Shown here one piece after another: positions 24,758 to 34,900 of a stretch of 40,985 bases of DNA (position 1 is the first letter of the stretch; each line of letters opens with the position of its first letter). Below the pieces are notes generated by a model. The model searched no databases. It saw nothing but the letters and a program-made list of their open reading frames with translations, and was not told the origin of the DNA. The position numbers and the translations under genes are program-made. Origin of the DNA: Clostridium sp. (GTDB lineage: Bacteria > Bacillota > Clostridia > Clostridiales > Clostridiaceae); contig NZ_JARHZJ010000091.1 of NCBI RefSeq assembly GCF_029258205.1, positions 1-40,985 of the forward strand, read 5' to 3'.

Positions 24758-26375
24758 TTTAAATATAAATGATAAAATTAATAATATACTAGATGAAATG
24801 ACTCGTGTGTATAAAAATGATTCAAGACCTTGGGTTATAGGATATAGTGGTGGAAAAGATAGTACTACTGTTGTTTTATTAGCATTTAAGATGCTTCAAA
24901 ACTTACCAAAAGAAGAAAGACATAAACCTGTTTATGTAATTTCATCAGATACATTAATTGAAAATCCTATAGTATTATCTTATTTACAACAAAACTCAAA
25001 ATACATAAATGAAGGTGCTAAAAATTTAGGATTACCTTTATATACCGATATGATACACCCAGATTATAATAATACATTTTGGGCTAATGTAATTGGTAAG
25101 GGTCTTCCAACCCCTACTTCTATTAGATTTAGATGGTGTACTGAAAGATTAAAAATCAAACCTTCTAATAAATTTATCGAAGATAAAGTCAAAGAAAATG
25201 GTGAGGTTGTTGTATTACTTGGTGTTAGAAAATCTGAAAGTATAGCAAGAGGAATTAGAATAAAAAATAGAGAAATTGAAGGTTATTTATTAACTCCTCA
25301 TGTGACTCTACAGAATACTTATGTTTATAATCCTATTGTTGAACTTACAACTGATGATGTTTGGGCTATTCTACTTTCAAATAATGGTGAAACTCCATGG
25401 GGAACTAATAATAATGATTTATTTGCCCTTTATATGGGTGGTGAAGGTGGAGAATGTCCTTTCACTGTAACAAACGATTCAGAGACACCATCTTGCGGAA
25501 ATTCTAGATTTGGTTGTTGGATTTGTACTGTTGTAAAAGAAGATAAATCATTAACTGGATTTATAGAAAGCGGAGAAACTGAACTTAAACCACTACTTGA
25601 TTTTAGAAGTTGGCTATTAAGCATACGTGATAAACATGAATATAGGCAACAATATAGAAGAGATGGAAATCATTATTATAAAAAACTTTACTTAGACAAA
25701 ATGCCTTTACTAAATGATTATATTATTGATAAAAATCATCTATTCTTTGATAAAGAAAATAATGAAGGTTATATAGATTTAGTTAGATCTAGAGAAACTG
25801 ATGAATTTTTAAATAAAAAATCAACAGATAAAGATAAAATATTCCTTGAACTAATTCCAACAATTGAATATGGTGAAGATATTAAATTAGATCTTAGTAA
25901 AATTCAATCTGATTCAAAAGGTGAATTCATAAATGTTGTTGGTTATGGTCCATTTAATTTTAAAGCTAGAAAACTTATTCTTGAAAAATTACTTGAAACT
26001 CAATCTAAAATCCAAGAGTCATATGACCTTGATTTAATAACAATTCAAGAGTTAGAAGCAATAGATAAAATTTGGGATAACGAGGAAGATTTAACTCGTA
26101 GAAGCTTAGTTGAAATTTATTATAACAAAACAGGGAATAGACTTCCTTGGGATGATTATAAAAAACCTATTTTTGATAATTCTACATTAGAAACAATATC
26201 TAATTTATGTGTAGAAACAGATATTCCAGAAGATTTAATTAATAAATTACTTATAGAAAGCAATAAATATAAACATTTTACAAATAAAACCATACTAGAT
26301 AAATCTATAAGCAAATTATTAAATCAAAAACATTTACACAAAAGTTTAGTTGAGGAGATAGACAATGATAATTAA
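24750..26375 (+). CDS. dndC: DndC: PP-loop Fe-S sulfurtransferase of DNA phosphorothioation
   Basis: DndC is a PAPS-reductase-like enzyme that activates the DNA backbone and takes up sulfur delivered by the cysteine desulfurase. The 541-aa protein has the ATP-binding PP-loop SGGKDST (33-39) and cysteines suited to a 4Fe-4S cluster: C130 (RWCTERLK), C236, C249, C256 and C259 (FGCWICTVV). Usual family length. Overlaps dndB (8 bases) and dndD (11 bases), indicating coupled translation. Confidence 0.95.
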   Translation: MNSLNINDKINNILDEMTRVYKNDSRPWVIGYSGGKDSTTVVLLAFKMLQNLPKEERHKPVYVISSDTLIENPIVLSYLQQNSKYINEGAKNLGLPLYTDMIHPDYNNTFWANVIGKGLPTPTSIRFRWCTERLKIKPSNKFIEDKVKENGEVVVLLGVRKSESIARGIRIKNREIEGYLLTPHVTLQNTYVYNPIVELTTDDVWAILLSNNGETPWGTNNNDLFALYMGGEGGECPFTVTNDSETPSCGNSRFGCWICTVVKEDKSLTGFIESGETELKPLLDFRSWLLSIRDKHEYRQQYRRDGNHYYKKLYLDKMPLLNDYIIDKNHLFFDKENNEGYIDLVRSRETDEFLNKKSTDKDKIFLELIPTIEYGEDIKLDLSKIQSDSKGEFINVVGYGPFNFKARKLILEKLLETQSKIQESYDLDLITIQELEAIDKIWDNEEDLTRRSLVEIYYNKTGNRLPWDDYKKPIFDNSTLETISNLCVETDIPEDLINKLLIESNKYKHFTNKTILDKSISKLLNQKHLHKSLVEEIDNDN

Positions 26376-28521
26376 TAATATAACACTTAAAAACTTTAGA
26401 TCATACGAAGACGAAACTACCTTCTCATTTACTCCAAATGGTAATAAAAACATAGTTTTAATTGGTGGTGAAAATGGAGCTGGTAAATCTACTCTATTTG
26501 AAGCAATTAAGCTTTGTATATATGGTCCTACAACTTATGGTTACCTTGGTAATAATTATAATTACCAAACTAAAATTAAAAATAATATTAATGATAATGC
26601 ATTTAAAAATGAAGATATAGAATCATTTATAGGATTAACTCTTTCCTTTAAAGAAGGAACAGAAATTAAAAATTATTATCTAAAACGTATATGGAGATAT
26701 AAAAATCATAAATTAAATGAAGAATTCAAAGTATTTTTAAATAATAATGAACTTTCTGAAGATGACAAACTTTATTTCGACAAATATCTAAAATCAGTTT
26801 TACCTCCTTCACTATTCGACTTTTTCTTCTTTGATGGTGAAGAGTTAAGTGATTTCTTTGTTGGTAAATCATCAAGTTCGAACTTAAAAGAATCTGTACT
26901 TGAACTTTTCAACTATGATACCTTTGATGTATTGAAAAAACAATTGCTTTCTTATCAAAGAACACATTCTAAATCAAATAAAAATTTAGATGAAGCTCAA
27001 GCTAGATATTATGAGCTTTTATCTCAAACACATGAATTTAAAAATAATATATCAGAACTTGAAAATATAATTTTTAATAACGAATCTCTACTGGATGATC
27101 TTTATATAAGAAAACAAAATTCCGAAGATGATTTTAGAAATAGTGGTGGTATTTTTGAAGAGGAAAGATTATTGTTAAATTCAGAGATTAACAAGCTTGA
27201 ATCTGAACGTACAGAAATAAATCAAGAAATTAAAGATTTCTGTAATGATACTCTTCCATTTTTAATAGTCTCTAAACTATTAAAAAATACTAAGAAGCAA
27301 ATTGATGAAGAAGATTCACTTATTTCATTTAATAGTATAAGTAAAAAGTTATCTGGTAACATTATAAAATCAACACTAAACAAACATTTACCTAAACATA
27401 ATAATGTTAATTATGATGAAATAGCCTTAACTCTTTTAAATGAAATGTTTGAAATAGATAAAATGAATGATATATCTAATATTCTAGAACTTTCAAATGA
27501 AGATAAAAGTTTAATTAATATTATAATTAATAATGTATTAGGTAAAAGTAATGATTTAAAATTTGATATATTATCAAAATTCACTAGACTTAAAGGAATT
27601 TCATTAAGTATTAAGATTTTAAGAGAAAAACTTAATTCAACAGTTTCAGGTGATTTTTTAAATAGTTATTTAGAAAAGAGTTCTGTTTTAAACAAGGAAA
27701 TAAGTCAATATGAAAATATAATAACTTCTTCAAAAGCTAAACTTGAAGAGAAAAACGCTCAATTATCTTTAAAAGAATACCATTTAACAAGAGCTAAAAA
27801 TGAACTTACTTCATTATTAAAAAATAACAATATTTTAGAAATGTCATCTAATATAATTAGCTATTTAGATAAACTTTTAAAAAATATTACTAGAGATAAA
27901 ATTGATGCTATAGAAAATGAATTTATAAGTATATTTAAAAATATTATAAGAAAAGACAACTATGTAAATAGTATAGTGATTGATGATTCATTTAACTCTA
28001 CTCTTTATATAAATAAAGAATATGATACAAATGAAATATTAAATATATTAACTAACCTTGGATTCGAAGGAACTGAAAAGAAATACGGTCCAAAATTTAT
28101 AGATGATTTATTTAATCATTTTAATGTGCCAAACTATAAAAGTTTAACTAAAAAACTTGAACAACTTTCTTTAGTTCAATATATTTCTCTAAGTTCAAAA
28201 GTTAATATAAATGATTTTTCAAAAGGAGAAAAACAAATTTATATACTTTGTTTAATTTGGGCTATTATAAAGAGTTCAAGTGTAGAAATACCATTTATAA
28301 TTGATACACCATATGCACGTATAGATGAAACTCATAGAAACGCTTTGACAACAACTTATCTACCTAACATAAGTAAACAAGTTATTATACTTTCAACTAA
28401 CAAAGAAATTGATAATGACTTATATCAAGTTGTTAAGCCTTATGTATGTAATGAATATCTACTTGTTTACAACACAAACTTAAGAAAGACAGAAGTTAAA
28501 AAAGGATATTTTGAGGTGTAA
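26365..28521 (+). CDS. dndD: DndD: SMC/Rad50-like ATPase of DNA phosphorothioation
   Basis: DndD is thought to supply ATP-driven DNA handling or nicking for the modification complex with DndC and DndE. The 718-aa protein has a split ABC ATPase: Walker A GGENGAGKS (34-42), ABC signature FSKGEKQ (618-624) and Walker B FIIDTPYARID (centred on D647). About 400 residues of coiled coil lie between. GAGGAGATAGACAATG supports the start. Stop and dndE start are two bases apart. Confidence 0.95.
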   Translation: MIINNITLKNFRSYEDETTFSFTPNGNKNIVLIGGENGAGKSTLFEAIKLCIYGPTTYGYLGNNYNYQTKIKNNINDNAFKNEDIESFIGLTLSFKEGTEIKNYYLKRIWRYKNHKLNEEFKVFLNNNELSEDDKLYFDKYLKSVLPPSLFDFFFFDGEELSDFFVGKSSSSNLKESVLELFNYDTFDVLKKQLLSYQRTHSKSNKNLDEAQARYYELLSQTHEFKNNISELENIIFNNESLLDDLYIRKQNSEDDFRNSGGIFEEERLLLNSEINKLESERTEINQEIKDFCNDTLPFLIVSKLLKNTKKQIDEEDSLISFNSISKKLSGNIIKSTLNKHLPKHNNVNYDEIALTLLNEMFEIDKMNDISNILELSNEDKSLINIIINNVLGKSNDLKFDILSKFTRLKGISLSIKILREKLNSTVSGDFLNSYLEKSSVLNKEISQYENIITSSKAKLEEKNAQLSLKEYHLTRAKNELTSLLKNNNILEMSSNIISYLDKLLKNITRDKIDAIENEFISIFKNIIRKDNYVNSIVIDDSFNSTLYINKEYDTNEILNILTNLGFEGTEKKYGPKFIDDLFNHFNVPNYKSLTKKLEQLSLVQYISLSSKVNINDFSKGEKQIYILCLIWAIIKSSSVEIPFIIDTPYARIDETHRNALTTTYLPNISKQVIILSTNKEIDNDLYQVVKPYVCNEYLLVYNTNLRKTEVKKGYFEV

Positions 28522-28523
28522 TT

Positions 28524-28913
28524 ATGGGATTTAGATTAAAAACATCAAAAAGAACAAAAGAAATATTTGAAGAATTGACTGGAAGTTCAAACCTTAAACC
28601 ATTTATTTTAAGTAAAATAGCTGTTTCAATGTCTTTAAATCATGAGAAATCAATTGAGTATTATAAAAATAATGATACGAATGGTCTTGAACTACAAAGA
28701 TCTACTGTTACTGGTGAATTTGATGCTGTATTTAAAGCTCTTATTGAAATGAATTTAGGTAGACATATTTCAGATGATGACTACTATCCTACTTATATGA
28801 AACTTCATATGGATAGAGGTGCTGAACTTCTTTATAATAAATATAAATACTCAGGGGGTAACTTAGAAAAATTTATAACTAAGATACTTGATGAAGGAGA
28901 TGATAGTATATGA
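28524..28913 (+). CDS. dndE: DndE: small DNA-binding subunit of the phosphorothioation complex
   Basis: DndE homologues form small ring-like oligomers that bind nicked double-stranded DNA. The 129-aa protein shows the family pattern: FRLKTSKRTKE at the N-terminus, basic helices and the closing MKLHMDRGAELLYNKYKYSG. Its last codons overlap dndA by four bases (ATGA), so dndA is translated by re-initiation. Confidence 0.9.
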   Translation: MGFRLKTSKRTKEIFEELTGSSNLKPFILSKIAVSMSLNHEKSIEYYKNNDTNGLELQRSTVTGEFDAVFKALIEMNLGRHISDDDYYPTYMKLHMDRGAELLYNKYKYSGGNLEKFITKILDEGDDSI

Positions 28914-30100
28914 TATATCTAGATAATAGTGCTACTACTCCAATTGACCCAGAAGTTTTGGAAGCGATGTTACCGTATTTAAAAGAAGAATATGGTAATC
29001 CTTCTAGTAGACACTACACATTAGCTGTTAATGCAGAAAAAGCTGTAGAAAACGCTAGAGAGCAATTAGCTAATTTAATTAATGCAAACGCAAAAGAAAT
29101 TATTTTCACAAGTGGTGCTTCTGAAAGTAATAATATGATTATAAAAGGTGTTTCTGATTATCTTAAATTTTATGAAGATAAAGGAAATCATATTATAACT
29201 TCAACTGTAGAACATAAATCAGTTTTACAAACATGTAAGTTTTTAAATGGTGATGTATTTTGGAATAATCCAGATAAAACAATTGCAAGTCAATTTCTAA
29301 AAAAGAAAAAAACTACTAAAAAAATTGATAGAGGTTTTGAAGTAAGTTTCTTACCCGTTAATGAATATGGTCAAGTTACTGATGAAAGTTTTAAAAATTC
29401 TATAAAAGAAAATACTATTTTAGCTTCTTTTATATGGGGTAACAATGAAATTGGATCTTTAAATAATATAAACTCTCTTTCTAAGATTGCCAAAGATAAT
29501 AATATACTTATACATTCTGATGCAACACAAGTATTAGGAAAAGTTTCTATAGATGTAAAGAAAACTCCAGTAGACTTTTTATCCTTTTCTGCCCATAAGA
29601 TTTATGGACCTAAAGGCGTTGGAGCTTCTTTTATAAGACAAGAAAGTTTTAACAATTACAAAATGACCTCTCTTATACATGGTGGTCAACAAGAATTTGG
29701 ATATAGAGCTGGAACTCATGGAGTTCATAACATAATAGGATTCGGGAAAGCTTGTGAAATTGCAAAAAGAGACATGGATAATTACATAAGAAAAATACTT
29801 AAACTTGAAGAAGAAACTAAAAAAATTTTAAAACAAAAATATCCTGAAATAGAGTTTTTAGGAGATCCTGAAAATAAAATACCAGGTGTAATAGGTATAA
29901 TTATACCAAATGTAATAAATGAGATGCTAATAAAAAATTTAGCTGCTAAAATAGCTATTTCAGCAGGTTCTGCTTGTGGAATTGGTGAACCATCATATGT
30001 TATACAAAAGATTGGAAAAGCCAATTATACTAATCACTTTATTAGAATTAGTTTAAACAAAAGTTCACGTATTGATGATATATCAAAACTTAATATTTAA
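28910..30100 (+). CDS. dndA: DndA: IscS-like cysteine desulfurase
   Basis: A PLP enzyme that takes sulfur from cysteine and passes it as persulfide to DndC. The 396-aa class V aminotransferase fold shows NSATTPI at the N-terminus, the PLP lysine K230 (SAHKIYGPKG) and the catalytic C356 (SAGSACG). About 25 extra residues (about 115-140), including the basic run KKKKTTKK, interrupt the segment between TEHK-like and FEVSFLPV motifs; most IscS proteins lack this. It lies last in the operon rather than first, and overlaps dndE by four bases. A housekeeping role in Fe-S assembly is unlikely in this context. Confidence 0.93.
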   Translation: MIYLDNSATTPIDPEVLEAMLPYLKEEYGNPSSRHYTLAVNAEKAVENAREQLANLINANAKEIIFTSGASESNNMIIKGVSDYLKFYEDKGNHIITSTVEHKSVLQTCKFLNGDVFWNNPDKTIASQFLKKKKTTKKIDRGFEVSFLPVNEYGQVTDESFKNSIKENTILASFIWGNNEIGSLNNINSLSKIAKDNNILIHSDATQVLGKVSIDVKKTPVDFLSFSAHKIYGPKGVGASFIRQESFNNYKMTSLIHGGQQEFGYRAGTHGVHNIIGFGKACEIAKRDMDNYIRKILKLEEETKKILKQKYPEIEFLGDPENKIPGVIGIIIPNVINEMLIKNLAAKIAISAGSACGIGEPSYVIQKIGKANYTNHFIRISLNKSSRIDDISKLNI

Positions 30101-30102
30101 TT

Positions 30103-30133
30103 AAAGACATGTAGAAAATTTCTACATGTCTTT
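30103..30133. terminator. Bidirectional terminator between the two defence operons
   Basis: AAAGACATGTAGAAA and TTTCTACATGTCTTT form a near-perfect stem just after dndA and before the convergent stop of the DUF262 gene. T-rich sequence follows on both strands, so it can stop both operons. Confidence 0.8.
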
Positions 30134-30156
30134 CTATTTATAACAGTAATATTAAT

Positions 30157-31929
30157 TTATAATTTTTTAATATCTAAAGTGAAAATTTCTACAAATTTTT
30201 TAGCCATTTCTTTTTGTCTTTTTTCAATTTCTTCAATACCCCACTTATCATATTCTAATAATTCTTTAGTCATAAACATATCAGTATATTCTTTATATAC
30301 ATCTTGTTTTTTATCAAAAAATTTATTTGATGTTTTGCTTTGTGCTTTTGGCCCTAATAAAGTAAGATTACCTAATCTATTAAGGTATAAATCACATTTT
30401 TCCTTATCTCCAAAAACCTCTATCCATTTTTTACCAGATTGTTTAGACTCAGATACTGTTTGAGGTAATATATGCTCAATAGTAACACTTTTTCTTCCAG
30501 GCGCAATCCATTCTTCATTTGAATGCAAGCTTTTTTCATATTCTATTAACAAATAATATGTTGAATATGGCTTTTGCTTAACTTCTATAATTTCAATCGC
30601 ATTTTGAAATTCATTATCTTTAGCATATTTGTTAAATTCATAGCATAATTTGTCTATACTAAATTCTCTAGCAATTTCTCCAAATAACTTTTCTATTGCT
30701 GTTGCTTTCTTTTTTAAAATAGAAATATACCTTATTAAAAAATTCAAACATAATTTTGCTACTTTATAAAAATCTTGATTATTGATTTTATAATCATATT
30801 TTTTAAGAGCTGCAATTAAAATTGGAAAATGGGAATTAAATTTCAATTCCTTAGTTTCTCTTAAAACATTAATTAAATTTTTATTTTCTATAATATTCTC
30901 ATTAGGATCTATTAATAATTTATAATATCTAGACAATTTATCTAAATCATTTATCATATTTTTGGCTTTTTCATAGTCTTTTCCTAAATAATTTTTTATA
31001 TCTTTAAATAAATCTTGAGTTCGTACAAAATTATATTTTGATATCCAGTAATATCTTATAAAGTTCTTTAACTCTTTGTTATCTTCTATTGTAGATGTAA
31101 TTTCTGTCCACTTCTTTTTTAATTCTTCAAAATCATTTTTATTGGAACAATTTTTAAATAGTTTATTTTTAATCAAATCTACAGATGAAAGCTCTAACCC
31201 ACGTTCATTAAGCGTTTCAAAAATTAAAAAAGCATCAACATCATTCTTTACTTCTATATACACAACTTCTAGCTTATCTAATATAGCATCATGAAGTTTT
31301 CTTAATTTGTCATATATATTTTTTATATCATCATAATTATCATAACTTTTCTCTATATAACCAATTTTGTTCTTAACCATATAATAGATATAATCATATG
31401 CCTTTACAATTTTTTCATTTGCCTTTAAATCCCCTTTATTTTTAAACTTATTCTTTATACATTCTAAATAATCTTTATCTTTATCCCATCCATTAACAAT
31501 GTATTCTTTAAAAAACTCTCTATTTACTACTCCTAAATTTAATTTTAACCCTATAACTTCTCCATCATCATTTGAAAATTCAAGTAATTTTTGAATATTG
31601 CTTAATCTATGATTAATTGAATCTTCTTTTGAAAAAATTTTTTCACTGTAAAATCTTCTTATAACATAAAGAGTAATCATTATTGTTGTTAACCTTTGTT
31701 GACCATCAATAACTTCCAACACTTTTTCGTCGTCTTTTCTTTCTGAATTAAACACAATTGTTCCTACAAAATGATTATTTTTGCTTTCTATAACTGAATA
31801 TATATCATTAAATAAATCATCTATATGATTTTCACTCCATGAATAAGTTCTTTGATAGTCTGGAATTTCATATATTATATCTTCCTTTAAAATTCCTCTT
31901 AAAGTACATCCATCTGCATCTATTTTCAT
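30157..31929 (-). CDS. DUF262-DUF1524 nuclease, SspE/GmrSD-like effector
   Basis: A 590-aa protein with an N-terminal DUF262 domain (YEIPDYQRTYSW, residues 20-31; DGQQRLTT, 75-82; ParB-like NTPase fold) and a C-terminal DUF1524 HNH-type nuclease (EHILPQ with H486 and P489; NRLGNLTLLG with N521). This is the architecture of SspE, which senses phosphorothioate DNA and nicks unmodified invaders, and of the GmrSD type IV enzymes. It is the last gene of the dptFGH operon, 19 bases after dptH. I infer a phosphorothioation-dependent nuclease; a general modified-DNA (glucosyl-hmC) restriction role like GmrSD is the alternative. GAGGAG precedes the start at a rather long 12-base spacing. Confidence 0.88.
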   Translation of the reverse strand: MKIDADGCTLRGILKEDIIYEIPDYQRTYSWSENHIDDLFNDIYSVIESKNNHFVGTIVFNSERKDDEKVLEVIDGQQRLTTIMITLYVIRRFYSEKIFSKEDSINHRLSNIQKLLEFSNDDGEVIGLKLNLGVVNREFFKEYIVNGWDKDKDYLECIKNKFKNKGDLKANEKIVKAYDYIYYMVKNKIGYIEKSYDNYDDIKNIYDKLRKLHDAILDKLEVVYIEVKNDVDAFLIFETLNERGLELSSVDLIKNKLFKNCSNKNDFEELKKKWTEITSTIEDNKELKNFIRYYWISKYNFVRTQDLFKDIKNYLGKDYEKAKNMINDLDKLSRYYKLLIDPNENIIENKNLINVLRETKELKFNSHFPILIAALKKYDYKINNQDFYKVAKLCLNFLIRYISILKKKATAIEKLFGEIAREFSIDKLCYEFNKYAKDNEFQNAIEIIEVKQKPYSTYYLLIEYEKSLHSNEEWIAPGRKSVTIEHILPQTVSESKQSGKKWIEVFGDKEKCDLYLNRLGNLTLLGPKAQSKTSNKFFDKKQDVYKEYTDMFMTKELLEYDKWGIEEIEKRQKEMAKKFVEIFTLDIKKL

Positions 31930-31948
31930 TATATTTTTTATCTCCTCT

Positions 31949-34900
31949 TTAATTTTTTAATAACTCCCAAAAAGCTAAATCTTTCATAAATGAAGGTCTT
32001 TCACTATCACCTATTTTAACTAAACTATGATGTTTTGCTAAACCTTTTATAGTTGTTACTATCTTATCTTCTTCCTGTTTACTTTGAGCGTTGAACAACT
32101 TTTTAACATCTCTATTATTTAAATCATCAACTCTATGAACAACCCAGTTTAATATATAATTAGCGTAGTCATTCTTATCTGTTGAAAAATGAGTTAGTAA
32201 TTGAGTTGAAAGTATTGTTCCTACACCAAATTCTCTTCCTTCTTTTAGTATCTTCTTTAAAGCTGTAAAATCTTTACTTAAGAAATTGTCTGCTTCATCA
32301 ACTAATATTATTTTATTTAACTGTCTTAAGTTACCTTCTATTTTACTATGTCCACCTGCTTGCATTTGAGCATAAAATAAGTCTAATGTAATTGCCACAA
32401 CTAGATTTTGTATTCCTTCATCATATCCTGATAAATCTATTACTGTAACCCCATCTATAATTTCAAATAAACTCTTGGTTTTAAATGGATCTGGTTCAAA
32501 TATTTCAAAATCTATAAGATTACTTAAAGCAGAATATAAACTATCATCTTTTTTCAAGTCTTCTCTTGACTCATAAACATCATAAACATCTTTTAATGTT
32601 GGTGCTGGTTTATTCCAAGTTTCTTGATTATTCTTGATAATTCCTCTTTTTTTATAAGCTTCCATTATAAGTTCTCTTAGCACTGTCTCTTGCTTATTAC
32701 CAAGTCTAAATCCTTTTGTAATAGTTTCTTTTAAACTATTAGCAGTATGAAGTGGAAGCATTGGCTTTGAGTTTGGCCCCTTTATTACTGATAATGGATT
32801 AAATGGTAAACTATATAATTCAAAAACTTTAGCATCTGTAGCCTCTATAAAATCTTTTTTTGACTTGTTATAATCTCCTTTATAGTCAAAAATAAGAATT
32901 CCAATATCTTTTCCATAAACATTATGGTTTGATTCTCTATGAATTTGAGTAATTACAGATTTGGTAAACTGAGTTTTTCCAGTTCCCATAGTGCCTATTA
33001 TTCCAGTATTAGTGTGAAGAACTTTGTTAGTATCATTTGGATAAAAAATTATTTTTCTATTGTTTTTTTCATTAGTTCCAAATATTATTTCCATATTTCT
33101 TTCTTCTTCTACTTTGCTATTATAGCAAGCTATTGTTTGTTTACAATTTTCTGAACCATTTTCACTTATTTTAACTATTTCTTCTACTTTATCATTATAA
33201 ACAATCTCTTTTTTTATGCTATTTTTATTTTCTGTATCATCAATAATTTCTTTATTATCTACACTTTGATCATTTACATATTCAACATTTTCTACTTCTG
33301 AAAAATCAACTTTAGGAATTAATTCTTCAATTTCGCTAACTGTTTTGGTTATAAACTGCATTCCATATTGTGATTGCATTTCTATAAGCATAACATCATT
33401 TATTATCTTAGAAGTATTTTTAGTTGCACCATTTTTAAATGATACTACAGCAGCTTGACCTATAATTTCATCCATTGAATCAATTATTGTGTATTCTTCA
33501 TTTAGTAATTTTCTTCTTAAATCCGAATCTATTATCTTCTCTAAATTTTGATTATCACATACTCCATATAAATTTAGCTTTTCTGCACTAGAAACTATTA
33601 ATTGCATTAAGAAATTTCTATATACTCTTTTTTTATTTAAATGTTTTTCTCCTTCTTTAAGTAATAAGATTTCTTTAAGAAGACTTTTAGTTTTTTTAGC
33701 TTGAGTTATGCCCTTCTCTATGTAACTATCATCATTTATACCTATTTTTACTTCTATAGGATAATAGTGAACAAAAACATCATCATTTCTTTCTTCTATT
33801 CCAACTAACAATATATCATCACTTGTAGCACCATTATTATCAAATCCTAAATTTTTAACAGAGAAAAACCCGTCTGATTGCTTTAAACCTACACCACCAG
33901 AAACTCTTAAAATTTCTTCTAATGATATTGGAATCCATGTTATATTTTCATTTTTAAACTTAGCTAATGCTAATTTTATAGCTGAAAGTATACTTATTTT
34001 TTCTTTAGGGAAATATGATTTACTAGATAGCATTCTTAATAACCAATCTCCATTTATAGCATTAAACATATTTATTATCATTGGTGAAAATTCTTTAGAA
34101 TTTTCTATATAATTATTATCTAAAAATTCTTCTATTACTCTTTGATATGGAGTTGATTTTCTAGTTACAGTTATTGCATCATATCCTCCAGCAGTTGTAT
34201 ATTGATCGCTATAATGTATTATTAATAAATCTTTTGCATTAGGATCATTTTTAAAGAAATTTAAATCAACTTTTGGATTTATAAATGTAACCCAATGACT
34301 TGAATTATATATATTATCTAGTGAATATTTACTTTCATTAGAAACTGAAATAGCTTTACACCTATTGCTATCAAATGGATCTCCATTAGAAGCTGTATTT
34401 AAAGCATTAAGTTTAATAGCAACATTCATTAATTCTGTATCTACATTTGTATATTTAGTACCAAATCCTGTTCTATAAGAATCCCCTAAAAATACTGATG
34501 GAATTCCAGATATTTCACCATTTAATATTACTCCTGATGGTATATCACTCATATTTGATATTATTGTTTTTATATCATCGCTCATCTCTAAAAATGTAAT
34601 ATGTGCATATTCTATTTCATCTTGAATTTTTTTGGTATAGAACTTGACTTTTTCTCTATAAAGATTAAGAACATCCTCTTCAGACATATTATCAACTCTT
34701 AAGTCTATGCCATATAATCCTTTTATACTTGATATATCTTCATTAAAAGCAATCTCTTCAAAGGCATTTGTTATATTCTTATCTGAGTATATAAATAAAT
34801 CTATAGGAAGTATAGAATCTCCTGCTTTAAGTTTTTTTACGTAATATTTAAAAATTCCTTGAAGAATCTCCTTACTATCACCTGTATTTATTAAATTTAG

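Noticed and set aside
30157-31929. Treating the DUF262 gene as an unrelated standalone GmrSD enzyme
   Set aside because: It lies 19 bases behind dptH on the same strand inside the operon, so a role with the phosphorothioate system is more likely, though not proven.
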